From: Candidatus Mediterraneibacter intestinavium
GTDB taxonomy: Bacteria; Bacillota; Clostridia; Lachnospirales; Lachnospiraceae
Length of the DNA: 32,363 bases
Reading direction: 5' to 3'
Assembly: GCA_019119205.1 (NCBI GenBank)
Contig: DWXK01000038.1
Coordinates: 1 to 32,363 of the forward strand
Shown here: positions 6,830 through 14,601 of the stretch, one piece after another
Numbering within the stretch: the first letter of the stretch is position 1
Layout: each line of letters opens with the position of its first letter
Made by a program: the position numbers and the translations under genes
Notes under the pieces: model-generated
Told to the model about the DNA's origin: nothing
The model's input: only the letters and a program-made list of their open reading frames with translations
Databases searched by the model: none

Positions 6830-7807
6830 ATGGTGGCAGAGATGATCATTGCCCTGATCGCAGGAGCAGGCATCGGGGCCGGCGGGATGTATGTGATCCA
6901 GAGAAGAAACCGGACGCAGGAACTGAAACGGATTGAAAGACTGGCGGGAGATATCCTGAATGGGGAGAGACTGCGCGCGGCGGCATCCGGAGAGGAGACA
7001 CTGTTCGGCAAGATCGAGCATCAGCTTGTGCGGATGCAGGAGATGCTCCTGGGACAAAAGGCGGAGGCGGAGAAAAGCCGGGATGAGATCCAGAAACTGA
7101 TCTCGGAGACGGCACACCAGATGCGCACGCCTCTGACGAACATGGAGACTTACACAGGACTTCTGCGGGAACGCCTGGGAGAAGGAAAAGAGAAACGGTC
7201 CTATCGTGCGGAGGAGGGGGAGCCTCTTTTGACTTATACGGATGCGCTGGAGGAGAGCGAGCGGAAACTGCATTTCCTGACAGAGAGTTTTATCAAGATG
7301 TCCAGGATGGAACATGGGATCATACAGGTCAGAAAAGAAGAGAAGGATCTTCTCAGAACGGTGAAGAATGCCCTGGGACAGATCCAGAATCAGGCAGAGG
7401 AAAAGGAGATCTGTTTTGAGATCAGACTTCCGGAGAAAGCGGTCTGCATGCATGACGCGAACTGGCTGGGGGAAGCGGTCTATAATGTTCTGGATAACGC
7501 GGTAAAGTACAGTGAACCCGGAGGAAAGATCATTTTTTCCGTGGTGGAAAATGAAATGTTTCTCAAGATCCGGGTGAGGGATTTCGGACTGGGGATCGAT
7601 CCCGGAGAAGAGAATCGGATCTTCCGGAGATTTTATAGGGGGAACCGTGTTACTACCCAGGGAGGATTCGGGATCGGACTGTACCTGGCAAGAGAGATCG
7701 TCAGCCTCCACGGCGGCTTTCTGGTGGCAAAGCGGATGGAACCAGGGCTTCAGATGGAGATCCTCCTTCACCGTGGAACCCAAGTGCAGGAGGAAAGATC
7801 TCTTTAA
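6830..7807 (+). CDS. Sensor histidine kinase with one membrane segment and no external sensor
   Basis: A 326-residue kinase. One N-terminal membrane helix (about residues 4-24, IIALIAGAGIGAGGMYVI) is followed directly by a cytoplasmic linker, the dimerisation/phospho-acceptor helix with H96 (AHQMRTPLTN), the N box (AVYNVLDNAVKYSE), and the ATP-lid glycine motifs DFGLGID and GGFGIGLYLAREI. No extracytoplasmic domain exists, so the signal probably comes through a partner protein in the membrane. The FtsX permease encoded downstream is the obvious candidate, as in antimicrobial-peptide sensing modules (established for BceS-like kinases; inferred here). The start at 6830 has GGGAG ten bases upstream and gives the membrane helix at the very N-terminus. 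Confidence 0.92.
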   Translation: MVAEMIIALIAGAGIGAGGMYVIQRRNRTQELKRIERLAGDILNGERLRAAASGEETLFGKIEHQLVRMQEMLLGQKAEAEKSRDEIQKLISETAHQMRTPLTNMETYTGLLRERLGEGKEKRSYRAEEGEPLLTYTDALEESERKLHFLTESFIKMSRMEHGIIQVRKEEKDLLRTVKNALGQIQNQAEEKEICFEIRLPEKAVCMHDANWLGEAVYNVLDNAVKYSEPGGKIIFSVVENEMFLKIRVRDFGLGIDPGEENRIFRRFYRGNRVTTQGGFGIGLYLAREIVSLHGGFLVAKRMEPGLQMEILLHRGTQVQEERSL

Positions 7808-7839
7808 AAAAGGATCCTGCAGGTAAGATTTTCGGAATC

Positions 7840-7877
7840 TGTCAGAAGATTGTCAGATCTGTCCTGTAAAGTAGACT
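7840..7877 (+). promoter_or_regulatory. Promoter with direct repeats, likely response-regulator target
   Basis: TGTCAGA occurs at 7840-7846 and again at 7851-7857, an 11-base step (one helix turn), with a partial third copy TGTCCTG at 7860. The second copy overlaps a candidate -35, TTGTCA (7850-7855), followed after 16 bases by TAGACT (7872-7877). Direct repeats at this spacing are what OmpR-type dimers bind. Downstream, TCCGCTC (7893-7899) and GAGCGGA (7917-7923) could form a leader hairpin. Confidence 0.5.
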
Positions 7878-7967
7878 CAGAACGGGAGATCCTCCGCTCC
7901 GAACGTACAGAGTGCAGAGCGGACCATTACGTTTTACTTTTACTTACAGTACAGGAGGCAGTTTTTG

Positions 7968-8705
7968 ATGGAGATGATAAAAGCAGTAAATCTCAAAAAA
8001 TATTATGTCACGGATACCTATGAGGTCCATGCCCTGGACGGCGTATCCCTGACTGCGGAAGACGGGGAATTCCTCGCGGTCATAGGAACCTCCGGAAGCG
8101 GGAAGACAACCCTCCTCAATATGCTGGGAGGACTGGATGTCCCGGATTCCGGAGGAGTCTGGATCCGGGGGAACAGTCTGAAGGATATGGAGCGGGAGGA
8201 ACGCACGGTATTTCGCAGGAGGAACATCGGATTTGTGTTTCAGCAGTATAACCTGGTCCCGGTGCTTACCGTATATGAGAACATCGTACTTCCGCTCCGG
8301 CTGGACGGGGCGGAGATCGACTCGGGATTTCTTGAGGAGGTCGTTTCTCTTCTGGGGCTGGAGGACAAACTGGAACGTCTGCCGGAGACACTCTCCGGCG
8401 GGCAGCAGCAGAGGACGGCGATCGCCAGGGCACTCCTGGCAAAACCTGCGGTCCTTCTCTGCGATGAGCCCACCGGCAATCTGGATTCTTCCACCAGTAT
8501 GGAGGTGATCGGACTTTTGAAGTCCTGCGCGGAGCGGTTCCACCAGACGGTGTTGATGGTGACCCATCAGGAGGAAGCAGCACAGATGGCAGACCGGGTG
8601 ATCCGGATCGAGGATGGAAAGGTCTGCATGCCGGACGGCGGACTGGGCAGGAAACAGGATAAAGAACAGCGCAGGATGGGATCCGGAGAGGAGCAGGCTT
8701 TATGA
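7968..8705 (+). CDS. ABC transporter ATP-binding protein (LolD/MacB/BceA type)
   Basis: A 245-residue ATPase that powers the FtsX-type permease encoded next. The Walker A motif is GTSGSGKTT (about residues 41-49), the Q-loop FVFQQYNLVP, the signature LSGGQQQRTAIARAL, Walker B VLLCDEPTGNLD and the switch histidine VTHQ. The GQQQR and DEPTGNLD wording is typical of the MacB/LolD/BceA group, which drives mechanotransmission or export rather than import. The ATG at 7968 is preferred over a TTG one codon earlier, with AGGAGG at 7953-7958. The stop overlaps the permease start by four bases (ATGA), so the two are translationally coupled. Confidence 0.95.
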   Translation: MEMIKAVNLKKYYVTDTYEVHALDGVSLTAEDGEFLAVIGTSGSGKTTLLNMLGGLDVPDSGGVWIRGNSLKDMEREERTVFRRRNIGFVFQQYNLVPVLTVYENIVLPLRLDGAEIDSGFLEEVVSLLGLEDKLERLPETLSGGQQQRTAIARALLAKPAVLLCDEPTGNLDSSTSMEVIGLLKSCAERFHQTVLMVTHQEEAAQMADRVIRIEDGKVCMPDGGLGRKQDKEQRRMGSGEEQAL

Positions 8706-9820
8706 GAGAGAGAAAGTTTACTCCAAACGACAATGGCTCCGTGATCCGGATGCTTTCGGGCAGATACGCAAAATGCAACCGGGGCAGGAATCGGATCCTC
8801 CTTGGCGCGGTGATCTTGGGTATCGTGACACTGACCATGGTCTTCGGGATCTCTTTTGGCAGGATCCGGGCGGAGGCCCTAAGGGCGGCGAGAGAAGCCG
8901 GCACTGCGGCATCCGGGCAGATCGAGAAGGCAGACCGTTCTCAGTATGCCGCAGTGCGGTCCCTTGGCTATATCAGTCAGGCGGGCAGAAGTGTGACCGT
9001 GGGAGAGGCAGAAGCTGTGAAGGCACAGCACGAAGAAAAACGAGCGGAAGAAGAACGATCGGAAGGAAAACGATCCGAAGAAGAAACATCCGAAGAAGCG
9101 GTCCCTTCTGTCTGCCTGATCCGCTGGATGGACGGAGATGCCTGGGAGGGACTGACAGTGCCGGCTTATACAGATATCCACGGCACTTATCCGGAGAATG
9201 CTCAGGAGATCATGCTCTCTTTGAAAGCGCTGGAAAAGCTGGGAATCCGTGAGCCGCAGGAGGGAATGAAGATCAGCCTGAAAATATCTGTCGGGATATT
9301 TCGCAGTGAAACGGAAGAATTTGAACTTTGCGGCTGGTTCACAGAGTATGCGGATGAGTCGGAGGGACTCACGCCGGGGTACATTTCCCGGGCGAAGCTA
9401 GAGGAATGGGGCTTTGATGTGGATTCAGAGGCGGACATCCTGTTTCGCCAGACGGACGGGATGGACTGGAGGGAGACGGAAGAACGGCTGTATGAGGATA
9501 TACAGATGAAAGATGCTTCCCAGAACATCTCAGTATCTGATACATATGCGTATGGCGCGGTGAATGAACTGACAGGAGGATATGAAATGGCGGCGATCGG
9601 CGCTCTCGCTGTCCTGAGCGGCATGTTCTTCCTGATCCACAACGTGATGCAGATCTCTGTGGCAGGAGACGTCCGTCAGATGGGGCTCCTCAATGTGATC
9701 GGAACCACGGAGAGACAGATCCGTAAGATCTATTACGGGCAGATCCTTCGGGTGCTGATTCCGGGCGTTCTGATCGGAGGCGGACTTTCCGGGATACTCC
9801 TTGCTCCTGGTCATCCCTGA
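8702..9820 (+). CDS. FtsX-type ABC permease, N-terminal part (frameshifted gene)
   Basis: The first 372 residues of what should be a single permease of about 990 residues. A membrane helix lies at about 32-52, then a large external domain, then helices at about 298-318 (MAAIGALAVLSGMFFLIHNVM) and 345-370, with the FtsX-like segment VRQMGLLNVIGTTERQIRKIYYGQ. The frame closes at TGA 9818-9820, just after GGGLSGILLA, in the middle of a membrane helix. The continuation LLLVIPEML lies in the next frame from 9801. Removing one T at 9801/9802 would give an unbroken reading ILLLLVIPE. It starts by ATGA overlap with the ATPase gene. An E/R/K-rich stretch at residues 111-133 is unusual. Either the gene is broken in this strain or the assembly has a one-base error. 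Confidence 0.85.
   Translation: MRERKFTPNDNGSVIRMLSGRYAKCNRGRNRILLGAVILGIVTLTMVFGISFGRIRAEALRAAREAGTAASGQIEKADRSQYAAVRSLGYISQAGRSVTVGEAEAVKAQHEEKRAEEERSEGKRSEEETSEEAVPSVCLIRWMDGDAWEGLTVPAYTDIHGTYPENAQEIMLSLKALEKLGIREPQEGMKISLKISVGIFRSETEEFELCGWFTEYADESEGLTPGYISRAKLEEWGFDVDSEADILFRQTDGMDWRETEERLYEDIQMKDASQNISVSDTYAYGAVNELTGGYEMAAIGALAVLSGMFFLIHNVMQISVAGDVRQMGLLNVIGTTERQIRKIYYGQILRVLIPGVLIGGGLSGILLAPGHP
9032..9100 (+). repeat. Imperfect tandem repeat coding a charged E/K/R/S stretch
   Basis: Degenerate units of about 15 bases built from GAAGAA-AACGATC encode EEKRAEEER-SEGKRSEEETSEEA in the external domain of the permease. Such runs can change length by slippage. Confidence 0.5.
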
Positions 9821-11675
9821 GATGCTGGGAGATCAGTACCTGAGCAGGTACGGAGGTGCAGGCAGTCTTCAGATCTTCCATCCGGGGATCCTGGCGGCAT
9901 CGACAGCCTTTGCGGTGATCCTTGTCTTTGCCGCATCAGCGGGGGTGATCCGGCGCGCGGCGGGCGAGTCCTGCGCAGAGACTGTGCAGTATACCGGTCT
10001 GAAGAGGCAGAGAAAGGGCAGACGAAAAGAGACGCAGGAAAAAGGAAAAGGGGCGAGCGTACAGAAGGAGAGAGCGAAAAGGATCTCGGAAAGGAGATAC
10101 AGACGGCGGAGCGCCGGTATGGAGATCCTGTTTATGGCATGGCAGAATCTGACCCGGTACCGGAGGCGGTTTATCCTGACCGTGCTCTCCCTGTTTCTGG
10201 GCGCAGAGGCATTTCTTGGAGTGGCAGTCATCACTGCAGGGAGCGATCATTCCCATGTGATAGAGAGGAGACCGGATTTTATGATCGCAGGACAGTTCGG
10301 AGAGACCGGGCAGGAACTGGGGTATGGAAACGAGTACAGATCCAGGGATGCCGGGGAAGATCCTCTGGTCACACAGGGAGACCCTCTGTTTCTTCTGTAT
10401 GACAATGATTACGATGAATTTTCTCCGATCTCTGCGGAAGTGAGGGAAGAACTCCTGAACCTGGAAGGTGTGGACAGAGAAGATTCGTATGTTATGGAAG
10501 GGGCGTTTATGGTCCCTGCATTTTCCAGAAAAGCGATCCGTCCGCTGGCAGAATCCGAAGAGACTGCGATCAGAGAAGATGAAGTCAGAGAGGGTAGCGT
10601 GAGCTTTAACTATTCGGAGGGAACGGAATGGATCGAGGACTTCGGTCCGGCGGTGATCCAGATCATCTCTGAGAAAGAAATCAGCAAACTGAAAACATAT
10701 GTAGAACAGAGTGGTCTCTTGGCAGATATGGATTCGGTGGAAAACGGGACAGGGGTTCTGATCCTTCACGACCACATCCTTTCCAGGGAGCAGGAGAAGT
10801 GGGCAGAGGAGAGTGTGGGAGAGCCTGTGTATTTTACCGGCCTTCTTCCCAAAGAAGATTTGGAGACCTGGAACCGGATGAGTGAGGAAGAACAGCGGGA
10901 GAACGAGGGATCATTTTCAGGAAAGAGATCAGAAACGTTTACTCTGGGAGGTTACCTCGACAACCAGGGGGAAGGGTTCCCTGAGATAAGGCAGACCTGG
11001 CACGGTCCGGAAAGCGGAATCTATTTCCTCATCAGTGAAGCCGGCTTCGAGAAACTTCCTACCGGGAAGAAGACCCTTTATATGGAACTGGAAGTGGAGG
11101 AAGAAATGGAACCCCGGATCAAAAACCAGATCCGGGAGATCATTGCGGAAGAGAACCGGAACCGTGAGGATATGACCGGGGCCAGCATAGACGGAGATAA
11201 CGGTGAGGCGGGAATCTTCTGTATCAGCAAGTCCGACCTGATGGCAGAGGCGGCGGACCAGATCCGGGGAAGCCGGCTGATCCTGGGAAGTATCAGCGCA
11301 GTGCTCCTGTGCGCCGGAATCACGAATTATCTTAATGTTATGATTACAGGGATCCTGTCGCGCAGGAGAGAACTGGCGGTGATGGAGAGCATCGGCATGA
11401 CCGGGAGGCAGAAGCGGCGTATGCTGATGGCAGAGGGCGGATTTTACTGCCTGATCACGGCAGCGCTCATCCTGACGGCAGGAAGCGGGCTTCTGGCACT
11501 GATCCGGGGATATATGGAGGCGAGGCTGTCGTATTTTGTATGGCAGTATCCCGTTGGATGGACTATGATCCTTCTGGCGGGGATGGCAGGGATCTGTCTG
11601 ATGGTGCCTGTGGCTATGGTGCACAGAGAGTCAGAGTCTGCCTCCAAACATGGTCCGCATGCGCACTTGTTTTGA
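9801..11675 (+). CDS. FtsX-type ABC permease, C-terminal part (frameshifted gene)
   Basis: This frame continues the permease begun at 8702. It opens with a TTG at 9801 (first ATG at 9822) and completes the broken membrane helix (LLLVIPEML). Next come a helix at about 30-50, a very basic cytoplasmic linker (RQRKGRRKE... RRYRRR), a second FtsX unit starting with MEILFMAWQNLTRYRRRFILTVLSLFLGAEAFLGV, a large external domain, and a final three-helix FtsX block (RLILGSISAVLLCAGITNYLNVMITGILSRRRELAVMESIGMT). Without the N-terminal half it would lack its first transmembrane block, and no ribosome binding site precedes 9801 or 9822, so this is not an independent gene. It ends in a strong terminator. 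Likely role of the intact protein: export of, or defence against, a peptide or lipid-active compound. Confidence 0.82.
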   Translation: MLLVIPEMLGDQYLSRYGGAGSLQIFHPGILAASTAFAVILVFAASAGVIRRAAGESCAETVQYTGLKRQRKGRRKETQEKGKGASVQKERAKRISERRYRRRSAGMEILFMAWQNLTRYRRRFILTVLSLFLGAEAFLGVAVITAGSDHSHVIERRPDFMIAGQFGETGQELGYGNEYRSRDAGEDPLVTQGDPLFLLYDNDYDEFSPISAEVREELLNLEGVDREDSYVMEGAFMVPAFSRKAIRPLAESEETAIREDEVREGSVSFNYSEGTEWIEDFGPAVIQIISEKEISKLKTYVEQSGLLADMDSVENGTGVLILHDHILSREQEKWAEESVGEPVYFTGLLPKEDLETWNRMSEEEQRENEGSFSGKRSETFTLGGYLDNQGEGFPEIRQTWHGPESGIYFLISEAGFEKLPTGKKTLYMELEVEEEMEPRIKNQIREIIAEENRNREDMTGASIDGDNGEAGIFCISKSDLMAEAADQIRGSRLILGSISAVLLCAGITNYLNVMITGILSRRRELAVMESIGMTGRQKRRMLMAEGGFYCLITAALILTAGSGLLALIRGYMEARLSYFVWQYPVGWTMILLAGMAGICLMVPVAMVHRESESASKHGPHAHLF

Positions 11676-11688
11676 ATCTGTGATCTAT

Positions 11689-11730
11689 TTCCGGTACAGG
11701 TCTGGAGACAGTTCTGTACCGGAACTTTTT
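11689..11730 (+). terminator. Strong intrinsic terminator after the ABC permease
   Basis: TTCCGGTACAG (11689-11699) and CTGTACCGGAA (11714-11724) form a perfect 11-pair stem with a 14-base loop, followed by CTTTTT (11725-11730). It closes the two-component/ABC transcription unit. Confidence 0.9.
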
Positions 11731-11738
11731 ATGTATCG

Positions 11739-11771
11739 GTTGATTCGATGGGTGAATTGCGGTAAGATGGG
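11739..11771 (+). promoter_or_regulatory. Promoter of the arsC-like operon; copy 1 of a 33-base repeat
   Basis: TTGATT (11740-11745), 17-base spacer, TAAGAT (11763-11768). The whole 33-base block differs at a single base (11751) from the block at 17128-17160 in front of the peptide-type ABC importer. Spacer identity beyond the two hexamers suggests a shared regulator or a recent copy event. ATTC and GAAT inside the spacer form a small dyad. A perfect palindrome GAAGATCTTC lies just downstream at 11776-11785. Confidence 0.6.
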
Positions 11772-11850
11772 CTGAGAAGATCTTCGAGAGATCATGCAGA
11801 ACAGGACAGTAAAAAGGTGCCTGAACTGAAAAAGGAAAGAGGAAATAGAA

Positions 11851-12291
11851 ATGCTGAAAGTCGCTTTTATCTGCGTGCACAATTCCTGCCGCAGCCAGAT
11901 GGCGGAAGCGCTTGGAAAAAAGTTTGCTTCGGATGTGTTTGAAAGTTATTCAGCGGGGACCGAGACAAAGCCGCAGATCAATCAGGACGCGGTCCGCATC
12001 ATGAAAAAAATGTACGGGATTGATATGGAGAAGGAGCAGTATCCAAAGCTTCTTGATGAACTGCCCGGGATCGACATTGTCATCACCATGGGATGCAATG
12101 TGCAGTGTCCCGTCCTGCCCTGCAGATACAGGGAGGACTGGGGGCTTGAAGACCCTTCAGGAAAAGAGGATGAAGAGTTCATCGCAGTGGCAAAGAAGAT
12201 CGAGGAACATGTAAAAGATCTTGCAGCGAGGATAAAAAATAAGGAACTTGGAAAGGAGTGCGCCGATGAAGGAAGAGTGTCTGATCTGTAA
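11851..12291 (+). CDS. arsC: Arsenate reductase-like low-molecular-weight phosphatase family protein
   Basis: A 146-residue protein of the low-molecular-weight tyrosine phosphatase fold. The catalytic P-loop CX5R is C8-VHNSC-R14, followed by SQMAEA as in thioredoxin-linked ArsC. C82, C86 and C91 (GCNVQCPVLPC) occupy the region that supplies the resolving cysteines in Staphylococcus ArsC, and the DWGLEDPSGKEDEEF tail carries the general-acid aspartate. The expected reaction is reduction of arsenate to arsenite with a Cys cascade. No arsR, arsB or acr3 gene lies in the window, so a role in arsenic resistance is not shown; another thiol-dependent job is possible. A 26-base overlap with the next gene ties it to the cysteine-rich DUF5714-type protein. 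GAAAGAGGAAAT serves as the ribosome binding region. Confidence 0.85.
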   Translation: MLKVAFICVHNSCRSQMAEALGKKFASDVFESYSAGTETKPQINQDAVRIMKKMYGIDMEKEQYPKLLDELPGIDIVITMGCNVQCPVLPCRYREDWGLEDPSGKEDEEFIAVAKKIEEHVKDLAARIKNKELGKECADEGRVSDL

Positions 12292-12958
12292 GGCTCCTCT
12301 GGAATATCTGGAAGAGGGCGTGCTGATGGAGTGCGCCCTCTGCCATAAGAAAGAGATGAGCCGGACAAGGTGTACAAATGGTCACTATGTCTGTGATGAA
12401 TGCCATACGCAGGGAGTTGATGCGGTGGTCGCTTACTGTCTGGAACAGGATTCCAGGGATCCTCATGAGATCCTGGAGGGGCTGATGGCTCTTCCCTTCT
12501 GTCATATGCACGGACCGGAGCATCACATCCTGGTCGGTTCAAGCCTGCTTACTGCGTATAAAAATGCGGGAGGAGAGATCGATCTTCCCTCTGCCCTTCT
12601 GGAAATGCAGTCCAGGGGAAAGGAAGTCCCGGGAGGTGCATGCGGTTTCTGGGGCGCCTGTGGAGCAGCGATAAGCACCGGGATGTTCGTGTCAATAGTC
12701 ACAGGATCGACCCCGCTTGCGAAGGAAGCGTGGGGGCTGTCGAACCTTATGACCTCCTGTGCTCTGAAACGGATCGGAGAGATCGGCGGTCCAAGATGCT
12801 GTAAGAGAAATTCCTATGCCGCGGTCACAGAAGCAGTGCATTTTGCGGAAGAACATCTCGGAGTCCGGATGGAACTGAAAGAGATATTATGCAGTCACTC
12901 CGGCAGTAATAATCAGTGTATCGGGAAGCGGTGTCCATATAACAAAGGGAGGAAATGA
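12266..12958 (+). CDS. Cysteine-rich DUF5714-type protein of unknown function
   Basis: A 230-residue protein with 17 cysteines. Three CxxC pairs lie in the N-terminal fifth (C5/C8, C23/C26, C43/C46) and look like a zinc-ribbon or metal site. The middle has GGACGFWGACGAAISTG (C126, C132), C165, and the pair C178-C179; the end has C209, C218 and C223. The pattern agrees with the uncharacterised DUF5714 family as I remember it; I cannot confirm by search. The glycine-cysteine core resembles redox-active C-GCAxxG-C-C proteins, so metal binding or thiol redox work is a reasonable guess. No membrane segment is present. AGGAG (12254-12258) sets the start at 12266, overlapping the arsC-like gene by 26 bases. 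Function is not known. Confidence 0.75.
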   Translation: MKEECLICKAPLEYLEEGVLMECALCHKKEMSRTRCTNGHYVCDECHTQGVDAVVAYCLEQDSRDPHEILEGLMALPFCHMHGPEHHILVGSSLLTAYKNAGGEIDLPSALLEMQSRGKEVPGGACGFWGACGAAISTGMFVSIVTGSTPLAKEAWGLSNLMTSCALKRIGEIGGPRCCKRNSYAAVTEAVHFAEEHLGVRMELKEILCSHSGSNNQCIGKRCPYNKGRK

Positions 12959-12960
12959 AC

Positions 12961-13575
12961 ATGAGCAGTATGAAAGAAAAATTACACACAGGAGAACTCT
13001 ATCTTCCGGGCGACGACGAGATCGTAGAGGACCAGACAAGACGCCTGGACCGTCTCTATGACTACAATATGACGCGTCCCACAGAAGGGAAAAAGAGAGA
13101 AGAGATGTTAAAGGAAATGTTTGCGGAGATCGGGGAAGGGTGTTACATCGAACCTCCGCTCCATGCGAACATGGGCGGGGCATTCGCGCACTTCGGGAAA
13201 TATATCTATGCCAATTTTAACCTGACTATGGTGGATGATACCAGCATTTATGTGGGGGACTACACCATGATCGGACCGAATGTGACCATCGCCACGGCGG
13301 GGCATCCGATCCTGCCGGAACTCAGAGAGAAGTTCTATCAGTACAATATGCCGGTCCATATCGGAAGATGCTGCTGGATCGGTGCCGGTGCGATCATCCT
13401 CCCCGGGGTCACGATCGGAGACAACACGGTCATCGGCGCGGGAAGTGTTGTGACGAAGGATATTCCGGCAAATGTGGTGGCAGTGGGAAATCCCTGCCGG
13501 GTTTTGCGGGAGATCAGTGACCACGACAGAGAATACTATTTTAAGGACAGGAAGATCGATCATGATATCATTTGA
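12961..13575 (+). CDS. Maltose O-acetyltransferase-like hexapeptide acetyltransferase
   Basis: A 204-residue left-handed beta-helix enzyme of the maltose/galactoside acetyltransferase group. Residues 1-55 hold the helical cap (MKEKLHTGELYLPGDDEI... REEMLKEMFAEIG); from about 60 to 190 come hexapeptide repeats (VGDYTMIGPNVTI, IGRCCWIGAGAIILPGVTIGDNTVIGAGSVVTKDIP). The catalytic histidine is H115 in TAGHP. It moves an acetyl group from acetyl-CoA to a sugar hydroxyl in the cytosol; the true sugar is unknown. GGAGG lies eight bases before the ATG at 12961; an ATG at 12955 overlapping the previous stop is too close to that site. It lies in the middle of a four-gene overlapping operon. Confidence 0.9.
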   Translation: MSSMKEKLHTGELYLPGDDEIVEDQTRRLDRLYDYNMTRPTEGKKREEMLKEMFAEIGEGCYIEPPLHANMGGAFAHFGKYIYANFNLTMVDDTSIYVGDYTMIGPNVTIATAGHPILPELREKFYQYNMPVHIGRCCWIGAGAIILPGVTIGDNTVIGAGSVVTKDIPANVVAVGNPCRVLREISDHDREYYFKDRKIDHDII

Positions 13576-14584
13576 AAACGACTACATACAGGGAGCGCAT
13601 CCCGAGATCCTGAAGCGGCTGGCAGAGACGAACCTGGAACCGCTCTCCGGCTACGGGAGCGACCCATACTGCGAGAGCGCCAGAGAGAAGATCAGAAGGG
13701 CCTGCGGCAGTGAGAATGCGGAAGTTCATTTCCTCGTGGGCGGGACGCAGACCAATGCAGTGGTGATCGACTCCATGCTGAACGGCTATGAAGGTGTGAT
13801 TGCTGCGGACAGCGGACATATTGCTGTGCATGAGGCCGGCGCGGTGGAGTTTACCGGACACAAAGTGCTCACGGTCCCGGGGCATACAGGAAAGATCGAT
13901 CCGGGAGAACTGGAGCAGTATCTGGAAGGATTTTACCGGGATGAAAATCATGAGCATATGGTATTCCCGGGGATGGTGTATCTCTCTCATCCCACAGAGT
14001 TCGGGACACTGTATACAAAAGAGGAGCTGAAACAGATCTCAGAGATCTGCAGACAATATGAGATCCCGTTGTATCTGGACGGAGCACGCCTGGGATACGG
14101 GCTGATGAGCAGGGATACAGATGTGACACTGCCTGATGTGGCAGCATTCTGCGACGCCTTCTACATCGGAGGGACAAAGGTGGGAGCCCTCTGCGGGGAG
14201 GCGGTGGTATTTTCGGAAAAAGCGCCGCGCCATTTTCTGACGTCCGTGAAACAGCACGGCGCGCTTCTGGCAAAGGGGCGTCTTCTGGGGATCCAGTTTG
14301 ACACCCTCTTTACAGATGATCTGTATTTTAAGATCAGCCGGCATGCTGCCGGGATGGCGGAAAAGCTGAAGGAAGTCCTGAGAGAGAAAGGGCTTCCCTT
14401 TGCCTGGGAATCTCCCACAAACCAGCAGTTTGTTGTCATGGAAGACAGCAGGATCGAGCAGTTAAAGGAGAAGGTGGCATTCAGCTTCTGGGAGAAAGCG
14501 GATGCGGAACATACGGTGGTGAGATTCGCCACAAGCTGGGGGACAACAGAGGAAGAGATCGAGGAACTGAGAAGGCTTCTGTGA
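13562..14584 (+). CDS. ltaE: Low-specificity L-threonine aldolase (PLP enzyme)
   Basis: A 340-residue fold-type I PLP enzyme of the threonine aldolase/beta-eliminating lyase group. GGTQTN (60-65) binds the cofactor phosphate, H90 (HIAVHEAG) stacks on the ring, D173/R176 sit in LYLDGARLGYG, and K206 in YIGGTKVGAL is the Schiff-base lysine. It cleaves threonine to glycine and acetaldehyde. The gene overlaps the preceding acetyltransferase by 14 bases, which argues against the much earlier in-frame ATG at 13472. Functionally it relates to the serine/threonine genes at 22643-26492, but it is transcribed with the arsC-like unit. Confidence 0.9.
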   Translation: MISFENDYIQGAHPEILKRLAETNLEPLSGYGSDPYCESAREKIRRACGSENAEVHFLVGGTQTNAVVIDSMLNGYEGVIAADSGHIAVHEAGAVEFTGHKVLTVPGHTGKIDPGELEQYLEGFYRDENHEHMVFPGMVYLSHPTEFGTLYTKEELKQISEICRQYEIPLYLDGARLGYGLMSRDTDVTLPDVAAFCDAFYIGGTKVGALCGEAVVFSEKAPRHFLTSVKQHGALLAKGRLLGIQFDTLFTDDLYFKISRHAAGMAEKLKEVLREKGLPFAWESPTNQQFVVMEDSRIEQLKEKVAFSFWEKADAEHTVVRFATSWGTTEEEIEELRRLL

Positions 14585-14601
14585 GAAAGGGAAAATGAAA
14601 A

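Noticed and set aside
6779-7783. Long open frame opposite the histidine kinase gene
   Set aside because: Its translation is H/P/R/L-rich without any domain, it lacks a ribosome binding site, and it mirrors a well-supported gene. Similar mirror frames opposite the importer ATPase (19677-20528) and the esterase (30919-32208) were dropped for the same reasons.
9790-9822. Programmed ribosomal frameshift in the permease gene
   Set aside because: No slippery heptamer or obvious downstream pseudoknot is visible, and the family is not known for recoding; a mutation or sequencing error is simpler.
11749-11766. Tiny frames ATG-GGT/TGT-GAA-TTG-CGG-TAA inside both 33-base repeat copies, possible leader peptides
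   Set aside because: They lie within the promoter, mostly before the expected transcription start, and have no ribosome binding site. The promoter reading explains the block better.
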